Source of the DNA: an uncultured Lachnospiraceae bacterium
GTDB taxonomy: Bacteria; Bacillota; Clostridia; Lachnospirales; Lachnospiraceae
Direction of reading: 5' to 3'
Length of the DNA: 64,000 nucleotides
Assembly: GCA_947630025.1 (NCBI GenBank)
Contig: CANRFZ010000002.1
Location: 1-64,000 of the forward strand
In this document: positions 15,100 through 24,590 of the stretch, one piece after another
Position numbering within the stretch: position 1 is the stretch's first letter
Layout: each line of letters begins with the position of its first letter
Translations under genes and position numbers: made by a program
The notes under the pieces: model-generated
Databases searched by the model: none
What the model saw: only the letters and a program-made list of their open reading frames with translations
Told to the model about the DNA's origin: nothing

Positions 15100-17030
15100 A
15101 CCTCTTTGGAACGGCGGCTCTTACGCCCCATCGCGGCGCGGTACAGCGCCAGCGTTCTGCCGGTGACTTCATCCCAGTTGTATTTTCCGCAGATAAAATC
15201 CGCACTCTGCGCGGCGCAGGCGTGCACTTCCTCCGGGTGATCCAGCAGATACCGGATCTGCCGGCGCAGGTCGCCCACATCGCCTCTGCGGAATACGAAC
15301 GCCTTATCCTCCACGACTTCCGTATTTTCGCAGATATCGCTGACCAGACAGCAGTTGCCGTAGCTCATCGCTTCCAGCAGGCTGAGCGCCATGCCCTCCA
15401 CATCGCTGGGAAGCACGAACGCATAAGCGTTGGAGTATAGCTCCTCCAACATCTGCCCCTGCACGAAATCGGTCATGATGATGCGGGAATCCTTGGCCGC
15501 CATTCTGTGGACGCGGTGCATATATTCCACCGCCTGACTGCTGCCGCCGGTGATGACCAGCTTCTTGTCCGTGTCGATTCTGCGGTACGCCTCGATCAGA
15601 TAGTGCAGCCCCTTCTCCGGCACGATCCTTCCCAAAAAGAGCAGATAGCCGTCCTTTTCCAGCCCGTACTTCTCCCGGATCAGCTCCGCGGGCCGCCGCT
15701 CAGGTCTGTTGATGCCGTTGGGGATATACGTAACCTGTCTGTGGTAAGTGTCGGCAAAATACTGCCGCACGTTCTCGGACAGTACGATCACCTCATCTGC
15801 GTACTTTGCGGCCATTCTTTCGCCGAATTTGATTACGCCGGAGGCGAAATGCCCCCACTTGGCCCTCTGCCAGTCCAGACCGTGGATCGTGGCCACCACG
15901 CGCATACCGAACAGTTTCGGCAGCCAGAGCATGGCGCAGGGCCCCTCCGCATGGTAATGGATCACGTCATAGCGGCCAAACAACGCCCGAACCGTTGCGA
16001 AGAAACTGTAGACGATGGCGTTCAGGCTGCTGGTCTTAAAGGTGGGGATGATATATACCCTCACGCCTTTGTAATATTTCCTGCCCTTCCACCCGTATTC
16101 CTGCTCGTACTTTTTGCCGGAAACATGGTGGCCGTACCGGTTATACACATCCACGGAATGTCCTAGGGCGGCCATGCGTACCGCGAGCTGCTCCACTACG
16201 ATCTCGATGCCGCCCTCTCTGGACGGTATGCGCTTGTGCCCGATCATCGCGATGCGGAGACGTCCGTCCGCTTCCCTGCAGGCACGGCTCTCACGGAACA
16301 CCTGATACAAGAAGGTAAAATTCGTATTCAGATAGCGGGGCAGCATCCTGCGGGGGTTCTGCATAATGCGGAACATCCATTCCAGACATAGCTTCTGCAT
16401 CCACATCGGCGCGCGTTTGGTTGTGCCCGCGATAAAATCAAAGGCGGCGCCCACGCCGATCATCAGCCCGCAGATCTTTCCCCGGTGGTCGTACATCCAT
16501 TTTTCCTGCTTGGGCGCGCCCAGCGCCACCCAGACAAAGTCCGCGCCGCTCTCATTGATCCTGCGCACGATCTCCTCATCCTCCTGCGCGGTCAGCTCCC
16601 GAAACGGCGGCGCATACATCCCGGCGATCCGCAGACCGGGATAGGCCCGCAGGATCACTTCCTTCAGCCGGCCCAGCGTATGCTCGGTACTTCCGTAGAA
16701 ATAATGCGTATAGCCTTTCTGCAGCGACAGTTCCAGTATCTTGGGCATCAGATCAGGGCCCGGCACCCGTCCGGCGTTCTTGAAGCCGCGCCTGCGGCTC
16801 ACGAGGGAGAGCGGCTGTCCGTCCGGCAGCGCCATCGCCGCACTGTTCTGGATATGGCGGTACGCCGCATCCCGAAACGCCATGACCGTCGTATGCACGT
16901 TGGCGACGCAGATATAGTCCCCTTTCAGCCTGTCCAGTTCGGAGGTGATGTAGGCGATCGTATCCTCCATATTTGTCACATTGATCTTTGTCTGTAAAAT
17001 CGTACAGTAGGTCAGATCCGTCTTATCCAT
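15096..17030 (-). CDS. Fusion of GT26 (WecG/TagA/CpsF) and GT4 glycosyltransferases
   Basis: A 644-residue two-enzyme protein. Residues 1-245 are a complete WecG/TagA/CpsF domain with ALPDGQPL ending in the conserved Asp70 region, GPDLM, FYGSTEHTLG, WVALGAPKQEKWM and GVGAAFDFIAG. Members transfer ManNAc-type sugars to a lipid-linked amino sugar. Residues 259-640 are a GT4 enzyme that starts AMIGHKRIPSREGGIE, as in DUF1972-type transferases, and has VLPSDVEGMALSLLEAMSYG near residue 555. Such fusion would let two consecutive sugars be added by one polypeptide. It overlaps the Wzy-like gene by 8 bases and the CotH-like gene by 4. Confidence 0.9.
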   Translation of the reverse strand: MDKTDLTYCTILQTKINVTNMEDTIAYITSELDRLKGDYICVANVHTTVMAFRDAAYRHIQNSAAMALPDGQPLSLVSRRRGFKNAGRVPGPDLMPKILELSLQKGYTHYFYGSTEHTLGRLKEVILRAYPGLRIAGMYAPPFRELTAQEDEEIVRRINESGADFVWVALGAPKQEKWMYDHRGKICGLMIGVGAAFDFIAGTTKRAPMWMQKLCLEWMFRIMQNPRRMLPRYLNTNFTFLYQVFRESRACREADGRLRIAMIGHKRIPSREGGIEIVVEQLAVRMAALGHSVDVYNRYGHHVSGKKYEQEYGWKGRKYYKGVRVYIIPTFKTSSLNAIVYSFFATVRALFGRYDVIHYHAEGPCAMLWLPKLFGMRVVATIHGLDWQRAKWGHFASGVIKFGERMAAKYADEVIVLSENVRQYFADTYHRQVTYIPNGINRPERRPAELIREKYGLEKDGYLLFLGRIVPEKGLHYLIEAYRRIDTDKKLVITGGSSQAVEYMHRVHRMAAKDSRIIMTDFVQGQMLEELYSNAYAFVLPSDVEGMALSLLEAMSYGNCCLVSDICENTEVVEDKAFVFRRGDVGDLRRQIRYLLDHPEEVHACAAQSADFICGKYNWDEVTGRTLALYRAAMGRKSRRSKEV

Positions 17031-18639
17031 TTCCGTCAGCCTTTTTCCTTTCCGGACATTCCCGCCGTCTTCCCTGTACCGCGCCGAAATACGCGGTTCC
17101 CGCCGCCGTTCCGCACAGGACGCCGATTAACGCGGAGCCGAGATAATACCGCGCCGTTTCCAGCGTCACCGCGCTGCCCTCCACCGTCTGCATGGGCGTA
17201 TCGGCATCTCGGTAGTTCATGACTTTCCACCCCACATAGGCGGGATCGTCCACACTCGTCAGGTACACGGATTCCTGCTGCCTGCCGTCCGTATAAAACC
17301 GAGGCACCACGTAGCCCGCGGGCTGCGTGTAGACAAGCGCGCACAGAAGCGCCCCCGCCGCCGCGCCCAAGACGCCGCAGACGGCCATCCCCGCTTTCTT
17401 CCCGCACCAGATCCGCCGGCAGCGGGCCAGCATCCGATCCGGCAGCTTCACCCAAGGCACCGCATACGTCTTCTCTGCCTTAGGGAACAGGCAGTATTCC
17501 GCCGCCCCCTCTTTCTGCAGGAACAACAGATGCCCCAGAAAGAGCAGCGTCACGTTCTTAAACGAAGTGTTGAACAGAAGCTGCTCCGTCCAGCCGGCCC
17601 CCAGAAAGCAGACCAGAATCACCAGTTCCCGCGTCTTCTGCTTGTGGGTATCGTAAAAGAGCAGCGCAAAATATCCCAGAAGAATGATGGCAATCGGGAT
17701 CAGCCCGTAGTTGATATAGCCCCACACATAGGAATTGTCCAGCGTCATGGAGGAACTGACCACCTGAGAAATATCCGTGCCAAACAGACTCCGGTACTCC
17801 GACCGCAGGAACTGCTCCGCCAGCCAGATTCTTGTATTCAGGATAAAATTCAGCCTCTGCACTTTGCCCGCATAGGGATTGTCATACAGATAGAACGGCG
17901 CCACATAGGACAATAGCAGGCAGACCGGCAGCACCAGATTGACGGGAATCTTTTCCAGCAGGCAGAACCGCGGGCGCAGGCGGACGTAGAGGCATCCCGC
18001 CAGCAGCACCGCCACGATGCCGAAGCCCGTGTAGCTGACGGAATAGACAAACACCAGCACGTTGCCCGCCATCATCAGCAGGAAATGTCTGAAACGGTAG
18101 GCGTCTCCCAGCTCATACAGGATAAAGGCGCACAGGGCCAGATACGTGATATGCAGTATGTTGGGATGGGTAAAGCCCAGACTCCACCGAAAGATCGGGC
18201 CCAGACCGAGTTTTTCGTGCACGCGGTATATGGTGTGCTCCAGCCGGAAAAAGGAAAAGACGCTGAGGACTACCGCGCATAATGACCACACCCACAGTCC
18301 CACGCGGAACACTTTCTCCACGGATATGTTTTTCATGCCGAGCACGGTGAACGCCAGGAACAGAATGCCCCTCTCATGGGATCTGACAAGGACGACAAAC
18401 GTCAGCGCAAGCAGCAGCGTCACCATAATCCACTGCCGCTTCGTATAAGGCGTGACGGCGATCTTGACCGCTCCCAGCAGAAACGCCGCGGGTACCAGCA
18501 GTTCAAAAATCTTCTGCCCTTCGTAAAACCCCAGCCCTTTTGTGACGGACAACAGGACAAAGAAGCCGAAATAACAGATTTCCGCCAAGGTCATTTCCAC
18601 ACTGTTCTCTTTTCCCGCCCTGATGATTCTCTCTTTCAT
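17023..18639 (-). CDS. Wzy-like polysaccharide polymerase
   Basis: A 538-residue protein with about ten membrane segments in its first 400 residues and a large periplasmic-type loop with LGFTHPNILHI near residue 155 and arginine-containing loops, as in O-antigen polymerases. It resembles the protein at 30386-31648 in the same region. After residue 410 comes an extra part: two membrane segments flanking about 80 external residues, which somewhat resembles a Wzz-like topology, though I see no Wzz motif. Role: linking repeat units outside the membrane. It sits between the flippase/hydrolase pair and the GT26-GT4 fusion. Confidence 0.78.
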   Translation of the reverse strand: MKERIIRAGKENSVEMTLAEICYFGFFVLLSVTKGLGFYEGQKIFELLVPAAFLLGAVKIAVTPYTKRQWIMVTLLLALTFVVLVRSHERGILFLAFTVLGMKNISVEKVFRVGLWVWSLCAVVLSVFSFFRLEHTIYRVHEKLGLGPIFRWSLGFTHPNILHITYLALCAFILYELGDAYRFRHFLLMMAGNVLVFVYSVSYTGFGIVAVLLAGCLYVRLRPRFCLLEKIPVNLVLPVCLLLSYVAPFYLYDNPYAGKVQRLNFILNTRIWLAEQFLRSEYRSLFGTDISQVVSSSMTLDNSYVWGYINYGLIPIAIILLGYFALLFYDTHKQKTRELVILVCFLGAGWTEQLLFNTSFKNVTLLFLGHLLFLQKEGAAEYCLFPKAEKTYAVPWVKLPDRMLARCRRIWCGKKAGMAVCGVLGAAAGALLCALVYTQPAGYVVPRFYTDGRQQESVYLTSVDDPAYVGWKVMNYRDADTPMQTVEGSAVTLETARYYLGSALIGVLCGTAAGTAYFGAVQGRRRECPERKKADGNG

Positions 18640-18657
18640 AAAAATCCCTATTCCGGC

Positions 18658-19800
18658 CTAAAGGCCCAGCGCCGGGCCCAGCGACCACGGATAGCTGCTG
18701 TAGCGCTGGGGATATAGTCCGAAGCCTTCACACTCTCCCGAGCTGCCGTAAACCCTGCCGTCCCTGATAGCTCCCGCGATCGCGCGTCTGCCGGCCTCCA
18801 GCGCCGCATCATACCGCGCTCCCGCGAGGATGCCCAAATCAATGCCCTGCCTGACGGCGCCGCAGATCAGTCCGGCTGCCGAGGTGTCCGAGGGCCCTTC
18901 CGCCGCCGGAAGCTGCCAAGAGAACAGGCCGTCTGCCCGCTGGTAATTCAGCGCCCTGTCCGTCAACTCCCGATAAGAATCCTGCAGCCGTCCGGCCCCA
19001 TAAGCCGTCGTCAGGCACCCTGCCATGCCGCGCATCAGCCATCCCACGGCGCGGCCCCATCCTATAATACCGCATTTGCAGTCCGCCGAACAGTCGTATC
19101 CGTGATAGGGCAGCCCGGTGGCGCCGTCCATCCCATAGGCGAGGAACCGGTCGATCTGTCCCACCGCGGCCTCCATAGCCTCCGGCCTGTCAAACGCCGC
19201 TCCGTACCGGTACAGATACGGACAGGCCAGCCCGATGGCGTCCACGTAGACACTGCTCTGTCCCCGTCCGGCGCGGTAATACCAGCCACCCGTCCGGTCC
19301 GTCGGCCAGTGCAGCGCAAAATCCGCCATCTTCTCTATGGCCCGGCGGTACGCCTCCGCATTCTGCCCATTGACCGGGCCGCCGTCGCCGCCCTCCGCCT
19401 GATACCGCACATAGGCGTCCAGCATCGCTTCTCCCGCCAGCAGGTCGTCCGGATAAAAGAGCGGGCAGCCCTTTTGCATCCAGCGCGCATAGTAAGCGCC
19501 CAGCGTCATGTCAATCCGGCGGATCTCCTCCCGCAGACTGTCGCCGTCTTCCGCCGCGCCGCTCTCCTGTGCCTGCCGCAGCTCCTTCCGGTACTGCCAG
19601 AGCCCCTGTGCCACGATGCCGCTGATCCAGAAGACCGTGTCCCGGGGCGCTGCCGTATGGTGCGGCAGGACTCTTTTGATCTGATGCTTGATCCGCTCTT
19701 TTCCGCGCGGCATACCGTATGACATAAGCTCCTCGCAGGCCGTGTGCGCCAGCGCTTTTTTCGTCTCCTGATCGAGACGGCTCTCTGTTATTTTTCCCAT
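18658..19800 (-). CDS. GH88/GH105-like unsaturated glucuronyl or rhamnogalacturonyl hydrolase
   Basis: A 380-residue alpha/alpha-barrel type protein without signal peptide, so cytoplasmic. It has FWISGIVAQGL, a V-Y-V-D-A element near residue 185 where GH88/105 enzymes hold the catalytic aspartate, GIIGWGRAVGWLMRGMA near residue 240 (family W-G-R-x-x-G-W), and DTSAAGLICGAV. Known members remove unsaturated uronic acids left by polysaccharide lyases. In a biosynthetic locus it may recycle aberrant or imported fragments of a uronic-acid polymer; the GalNAcA genes at 52787-56440 fit that. It overlaps the flippase gene by 13 bases. Confidence 0.8.
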   Translation of the reverse strand: MGKITESRLDQETKKALAHTACEELMSYGMPRGKERIKHQIKRVLPHHTAAPRDTVFWISGIVAQGLWQYRKELRQAQESGAAEDGDSLREEIRRIDMTLGAYYARWMQKGCPLFYPDDLLAGEAMLDAYVRYQAEGGDGGPVNGQNAEAYRRAIEKMADFALHWPTDRTGGWYYRAGRGQSSVYVDAIGLACPYLYRYGAAFDRPEAMEAAVGQIDRFLAYGMDGATGLPYHGYDCSADCKCGIIGWGRAVGWLMRGMAGCLTTAYGAGRLQDSYRELTDRALNYQRADGLFSWQLPAAEGPSDTSAAGLICGAVRQGIDLGILAGARYDAALEAGRRAIAGAIRDGRVYGSSGECEGFGLYPQRYSSYPWSLGPALGL

Positions 19801-21356
19801 GGCTTCCCCTGTTTCTGCGCCGCCTTCCGCGCATGGCGGGCGAGTTTTCCTGCCGCCAGATTTCTGAGATACCGAAATTCATCCGTCCTGCCGAATAGCA
19901 GCAGAAATACCGCGTTATAAACTGCCGTGATCGCCACCGCCATCAGCGCGAACGTTCCGATATTAACCGTTCTCATGCACAGGTTCCGGAGCGGTATCAA
20001 AAGCGCCGAAATTCCGGCGACGGCGCACAGGTACTTTGCGGCATCCGCAAAATAAGTCCACGTCCTGCGCCGGAAATGATCCCTGTATATGATAAACGGC
20101 TGGATCAGGTTGCCCATCAGCCCCGACACCACCGTACCCACGTACACGCCGGCCAGCCCGATATACCTGATGCCCACGATGGACAACACCAGATTGACGA
20201 TTCCCTTGCACAGAGCCAGATATTTATCCTGTTCAAAGATGCCCGCCGCGATCTTAAAATTGACCAGAACGGTTCTCTCGCCCTTAAAATAAAAGTCGAT
20301 CAGAATCAGCGTCAGCACGGCCTGTCCCAGCATCCAGCTCTCATCCAGCCAGAGCCCCGTGATTAACGGCGTCAGGAGGAACCAGAACCCCACGGCGGCG
20401 AAGCCGTATAGCCAGCAGGCAAAAAAGCGGTATACCCGAAACATCGCGTACTGCTTGTCCTTGGACTCCGTCGCCACCAGATTGCCGAACCCCGATACGA
20501 CGGAATTAAAAATAACGCCGATATAGTTGGTGGCATAGGTAATGATCAGCGTATAGTTGCCCACGACGCCAACCCAGTTGATGTCCATAAAGTAGGTGAT
20601 AATAATATTGTCGGTGGACGTTCTCGCCACATCCCCGATCTTGTGGAACATCAGCGCCTTCGATTTGGTGACGACGATCTCCTTTTCTTCCCGGTCCAGC
20701 TTCTGAACGTTCCTGTCGCGCAGATACGGATAGAGCCTGTTCAGATAGATGCTGACAAAGATCTTCTGGAGCAGCTCGATCACCGACTGGGAAAAAAGAA
20801 AAAGAAGGAAATTCTTCGTGGTGATCAGCACGATAATCTGTACGATGACCGTGACGATCTTCGTCACCGTATTGATGTTGGTCTGGATGTACCCCCGCTG
20901 CTGCGCATTGACCAGACTGTACTTGTATGCCACAAAATACGTGATCACCGTGTTAAACAGATAGATCAGATAGTACAGAACCAGATCTCTGGGCGGTATT
21001 CCCCGGCTGTTCCTGATCAGCCTCGGCAGAAACGGCACCAGCGCAAGCCCCACGACCGCGATGACGGCTGCGATGGCAAGGTAGGCTTTTTTATAAAGCC
21101 GCATATAGGACTTGATCTTCTCCCGGTCGTCGTTGGCCACCGGCTTATACAGGCTGTAATTCATCGCGCTGCCGATTCCCAGCTCCGCCATGGAAAGCAC
21201 GCTCAGGATATCCGTATACAAGGCGTTGACGCCCAGCAGGGTTCTGCCGAGAACGGCGATAAAAACGGTTCTCTGCAGCAGTCCCATCAGCATGATGATG
21301 AAATTGCTCACATAGCCGAAAAAAATATTTTTTTCCGCCTGTTTTACTCTGCCCAT
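19788..21356 (-). CDS. Wzx-type oligosaccharide flippase
   Basis: A 522-residue MOP-superfamily protein with about 14 membrane segments and no ATPase domain. It begins MGRVKQAEKNIFFGYVSNFI and has conserved R and K in the first helices (LLQRTVFI, SIMNYSLYKP-like SAMNYSLYKPVA near residue 65). The family moves undecaprenyl-diphosphate-linked repeat units across the membrane. It lies between the pyruvyltransferase and hydrolase genes. It is the only Wzx-type protein in the window, beside two PglK-like ABC proteins. Confidence 0.88.
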   Translation of the reverse strand: MGRVKQAEKNIFFGYVSNFIIMLMGLLQRTVFIAVLGRTLLGVNALYTDILSVLSMAELGIGSAMNYSLYKPVANDDREKIKSYMRLYKKAYLAIAAVIAVVGLALVPFLPRLIRNSRGIPPRDLVLYYLIYLFNTVITYFVAYKYSLVNAQQRGYIQTNINTVTKIVTVIVQIIVLITTKNFLLFLFSQSVIELLQKIFVSIYLNRLYPYLRDRNVQKLDREEKEIVVTKSKALMFHKIGDVARTSTDNIIITYFMDINWVGVVGNYTLIITYATNYIGVIFNSVVSGFGNLVATESKDKQYAMFRVYRFFACWLYGFAAVGFWFLLTPLITGLWLDESWMLGQAVLTLILIDFYFKGERTVLVNFKIAAGIFEQDKYLALCKGIVNLVLSIVGIRYIGLAGVYVGTVVSGLMGNLIQPFIIYRDHFRRRTWTYFADAAKYLCAVAGISALLIPLRNLCMRTVNIGTFALMAVAITAVYNAVFLLLFGRTDEFRYLRNLAAGKLARHARKAAQKQGKPWEK

Positions 21357-21357
21357 C

Positions 21358-22545
21358 TTACTTTCTTTCCTGCCAAATCTTTCTGAGCTCCCCGCCCGCT
21401 TCCTGCGCTAAGGCGCAGTACGACGGCATCTTCTCCCGCAGGCGTTCCGCGATCTGCTGCTCGTGCCGCATCAGCCAGTCAAACGCCTGTATCAGCTCCT
21501 CCGCGTCCTCCAGCGCCTGCACCGGAAGCACATAATGTTCCTCCTCCCCGAACAGGTCTCTGGCGATTCCCCGCGCCTTGACGGAATAGCCCACCACCAG
21601 CGTGGGAACGAGGCTGGAATAGGCCGCGATGGTGGCGTGCGTTCTCGCCCCGATAAAAGCCTTGCACTGTGAAATAATATATTTCAACCGCCGGCAGGAC
21701 ATATCGGGAAAGAGCATCACCCGCTCGTTGCCCTCATATCCGCGGTACAGCTCTTTCAGCGTGATCCTGTCGTCGTTATTGCGCCACATGACATGGGGAA
21801 TCAGCGCCACGCAGTTGTCGGTATCGCGCAGGATGTGGTCGATCAGCCTTCTGTAATTGTCCAGCGCGATGCCGTCTTTCTGCTCGTACTGCACGATCAT
21901 CGGACTGATGTTGATCCCGATGGTCTTCCCCGCCGCGAATCTTGCTGGCAGCTCCGTCTCCTCCGGCTCCAGCGCAAACGCCGGATCGGGGAAATATTTG
22001 ACATTTTCGGTGATTCCGGCTGCCCGCAGCGCTTCCAGCGTAATCGATTCCCGCGGCGTGATCAGCGTATACCGCTTCATGTCCTCTATGATCTCCGGCT
22101 CCCGCAGAAGCTCCGGCTCGATGGAGCAGCCCCACAGAACCGTCGCCGCGCCGCTTTTGCGGAACGTGCGGTTCGCCAGCACCGCTTCCTTTCTGGTCGT
22201 CTCATAGCAGTACATATCGCCGCCGACGGACAGATAGAGGGGCGCCCTGTTCCTGCCCAGAACCCCGCGAAAACGGTACCGCATAAAGGATTCCGCGTCA
22301 TGCGTCACGGCGCGCCACAGATAATAGCACACATGGGCGGCGAAATGCCGCTCCATATCGTTCTCCTCCAGAATATCGCACAGAGATGCCAGCGAATATG
22401 CCTCGTCCTCCGCCCGATTGTGGGTGACAAGGAGCTTGGGAATATCTCCGAGCATATGGCAGGTGCTGTTGACGATGGCCTCGCAGCCGTGATTGCCGCT
22501 GCCGCCGTGCAGATACATAACCAGTCGTTCTTCCACGCCTATCAT
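21358..22545 (-). CDS. Polysaccharide pyruvyl transferase family protein
   Basis: A 395-residue protein of the CsaB/WcaK family, which transfers pyruvate from phosphoenolpyruvate to a sugar to form a ketal and adds negative charge. It has HGGSGNHGCEAIV near residue 14, LSVGGDMYCYE near residue 104, GCSIEPE, TPRESIT, and C-terminal GARTHATIAAYSS, the usual order of conserved blocks. Length is typical. Its ATG overlaps the upstream GT2 stop by 4 bases and it is one base from the flippase gene, so it probably modifies the same repeat unit before export. Confidence 0.88.
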   Translation of the reverse strand: MIGVEERLVMYLHGGSGNHGCEAIVNSTCHMLGDIPKLLVTHNRAEDEAYSLASLCDILEENDMERHFAAHVCYYLWRAVTHDAESFMRYRFRGVLGRNRAPLYLSVGGDMYCYETTRKEAVLANRTFRKSGAATVLWGCSIEPELLREPEIIEDMKRYTLITPRESITLEALRAAGITENVKYFPDPAFALEPEETELPARFAAGKTIGINISPMIVQYEQKDGIALDNYRRLIDHILRDTDNCVALIPHVMWRNNDDRITLKELYRGYEGNERVMLFPDMSCRRLKYIISQCKAFIGARTHATIAAYSSLVPTLVVGYSVKARGIARDLFGEEEHYVLPVQALEDAEELIQAFDWLMRHEQQIAERLREKMPSYCALAQEAGGELRKIWQERK

Positions 22546-23603
22546 CCCTTTCCTGCGCCGGATTTTGTGCGCCTTCTCCCCGCCGCGCGGTCATATCTCC
22601 GGATGACGAAGCGCAGAAGACGGAGCAGCGTTTTATCCGGATAACACATTCCCAGATAGAGCAGCGCGTTGGATTTTTCCTTGACGGAAACCGGCGTGTT
22701 CATGATCTTCCGACGCACGTCCTCCCGGGTGAAAATCTCCCGTGTTCTGGCCAGATAGTCCTTGTCCGGATTCCTGAGTTCGTTCTTCATGACAAGCAGA
22801 AGCATATAGCAGTATTCCCTGTCCAGCGCGCTTCTGTCCATCGTGATCTGCTTGCCGTCCAGCACTCTGTTCCACAACTGCCAGACTCGATCGACGCTGT
22901 CCATAATATCTCTGTTGTAACTGTGCACCATCGACTGTTCCACATAGCGGTAGTGGTAGAACAGCGCATCCTCCATGATGACCAGTCTGGTGCAGTCCCA
23001 TAGCGCCGGGTAGACCAGATTAAAATCCTCTCCCATATGGATCGCCGGATCGCAGTACCGCTCATTGTCCGCAAACACCGACCGCTCGTACAGTTTCATG
23101 CAGCGGGAAATCGGCAGGATGCGCCGCTCGTTCCCCAGAAGCTGCTCTTTGATCTCCCGAAGCAGTCTGTCGCCCTCATACACGCCGGGCTGCGCGGGAC
23201 ATATGACGGGCTCCGGCTGCCCCGGCCTCTCGATCACATGGTTGCAGCAGACGATCTCCCCTTTCCGGCCCGCGAGACGCTTCCCCATCTGCTCCAGCAT
23301 TTCCCTGTCCACATAGTCGTCGCTGTCGATAAACATACAGTATTCGCCTTCGGCGTGCTCCAGCCCTGTCAGGGACGCCGCCGTGCATCCGCCGTTGGCC
23401 CGGTGTATGACCTTGACGCGGTCGTCATGCCGGGCGTAATCGTCGCAGGCTTCCCCGCTGCCGTCGGTGGAGCCGTCGTTGACCAACAGCAGTTCAAAAC
23501 AACGGTACGTCTGCGCAAGAATACTTTCCACGCTCTCCTTGAGATAGCCGCCCGCATTATAGACAGTCATGATCACACTGATCTGATACGGTTTCTTCTG
23601 CAT
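22542..23603 (-). CDS. Glycosyltransferase family 2
   Basis: A 353-residue GT-A enzyme: VIMTVYNAGGYLKESVES at residues 11-28, NDGSTDGSGEACDDYA near residue 42, and FIDSDDYVDREML near residue 93 containing the metal-binding DxD. The C-terminal 120 residues are family-typical, with no membrane segment. It acts on the cytoplasmic face on a lipid-linked intermediate. Donor unknown. It is followed by a coupled pyruvyltransferase gene and preceded by a fucosyltransferase gene 31 bases upstream. Confidence 0.9.
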   Translation of the reverse strand: MQKKPYQISVIMTVYNAGGYLKESVESILAQTYRCFELLLVNDGSTDGSGEACDDYARHDDRVKVIHRANGGCTAASLTGLEHAEGEYCMFIDSDDYVDREMLEQMGKRLAGRKGEIVCCNHVIERPGQPEPVICPAQPGVYEGDRLLREIKEQLLGNERRILPISRCMKLYERSVFADNERYCDPAIHMGEDFNLVYPALWDCTRLVIMEDALFYHYRYVEQSMVHSYNRDIMDSVDRVWQLWNRVLDGKQITMDRSALDREYCYMLLLVMKNELRNPDKDYLARTREIFTREDVRRKIMNTPVSVKEKSNALLYLGMCYPDKTLLRLLRFVIRRYDRAAGRRRTKSGAGKG

Positions 23604-23634
23604 AGAATCCTGTCCTTTCTTCCCGCCGCATCCG

Positions 23635-24561
23635 TCACACGATCCCGCCCTGCGGCGTGATCAGCGTCCAGCCCTTCCACAGTTCCTTCATCTGCTCCGG
23701 GATGCAGCGCTGGGTGTTCTTGTGGACGGAGGGGCGTATCATCACTTTGCCGGCATCGGGATTCAGCCGCGCGCCCCAGAAGCTGAACGTGCTGTTGGCG
23801 CAGATATGATGTCTGCATCGGCTCATCAGCATCATATCGTACAGACTGTTTCTGCCCCGGTTCCAGTCGATCACATGGCAGCGCGCTCCCCGGTAATGTT
23901 CCCTGACATATGCCGGATCGTCCGAAAAAAAGAAAAACTCCGCCTGCGGATATCTCTCCCGCAGATAGGCAAATGCTCCGTCGTAATAGCGCTCCGTGCA
24001 GATGCCGCCAAACAGCGCCCGATTGTGCTCGTCCAGATAGTCGCCGCGCCGGATATGCACGCTGACAGACACCGTCTCCTGCATCTGTCTTATGACATCC
24101 TCGTTGCGCCTGCGCACCTCGTCGTCATCGCACCTGGGGAAAGTGATCTCCCGGCGCAGGATGTCCATGATATCCGCATAATATTTGTCGGCGGCCCAGT
24201 ATCCCGCCAGATAGCAGTTATCCCTGTCCCAGACGGCATCATGGTACATTTCCGTCTCCTCGAAAAAAGGCTTGGAGGCGGGAAGCAGCCTGTATTTGAT
24301 CTTCTGCGCGGCGCTTGCCGGTTCCTCCCACAGTCTCCCCAGCACGGCGCGGATCTCCTGCTCGTCGGCCTTTTTGTAATCTGGCGGAACAAGCCGCTCC
24401 ATCTCCAGCTCTCTGCCGGCGGAAACCGACGCCTGAAATGCCTGATTGTCAAACCAAGAGGTATCGATACGCGCGTCCCTGCCGATATGTTCCAGCTTTC
24501 TGTATAGTGCATACTGCTGGAGCTGGTTCCCCAGACCGCCCATTACCCTGACGATAATCAT
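23635..24561 (-). CDS. GT11 fucosyltransferase (alpha-1,2-type)
   Basis: A 308-residue protein that begins MIIVRVMGGLGNQLQQYALY, the GT11 N-terminal signature, and has VSVHIRRGDYLDEH near residue 145 (H-x-R-R-G-D-Y, GDP-fucose binding) and CRHHICANSTFSFWGARL near residue 240. ATG 24561 is preceded by GGGAGAG at good spacing; the longer open frame upstream is arginine-rich and not part of the protein. It implies GDP-fucose as donor. A second GT11 is at 36706-37707. No gmd or fcl gene is in the window, so GDP-fucose must be made elsewhere. Confidence 0.9.
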   Translation of the reverse strand: MIIVRVMGGLGNQLQQYALYRKLEHIGRDARIDTSWFDNQAFQASVSAGRELEMERLVPPDYKKADEQEIRAVLGRLWEEPASAAQKIKYRLLPASKPFFEETEMYHDAVWDRDNCYLAGYWAADKYYADIMDILRREITFPRCDDDEVRRRNEDVIRQMQETVSVSVHIRRGDYLDEHNRALFGGICTERYYDGAFAYLRERYPQAEFFFFSDDPAYVREHYRGARCHVIDWNRGRNSLYDMMLMSRCRHHICANSTFSFWGARLNPDAGKVMIRPSVHKNTQRCIPEQMKELWKGWTLITPQGGIV

Positions 24562-24590
24562 ATGTCTCTCCCGAATTGTGATGCGCCGTC

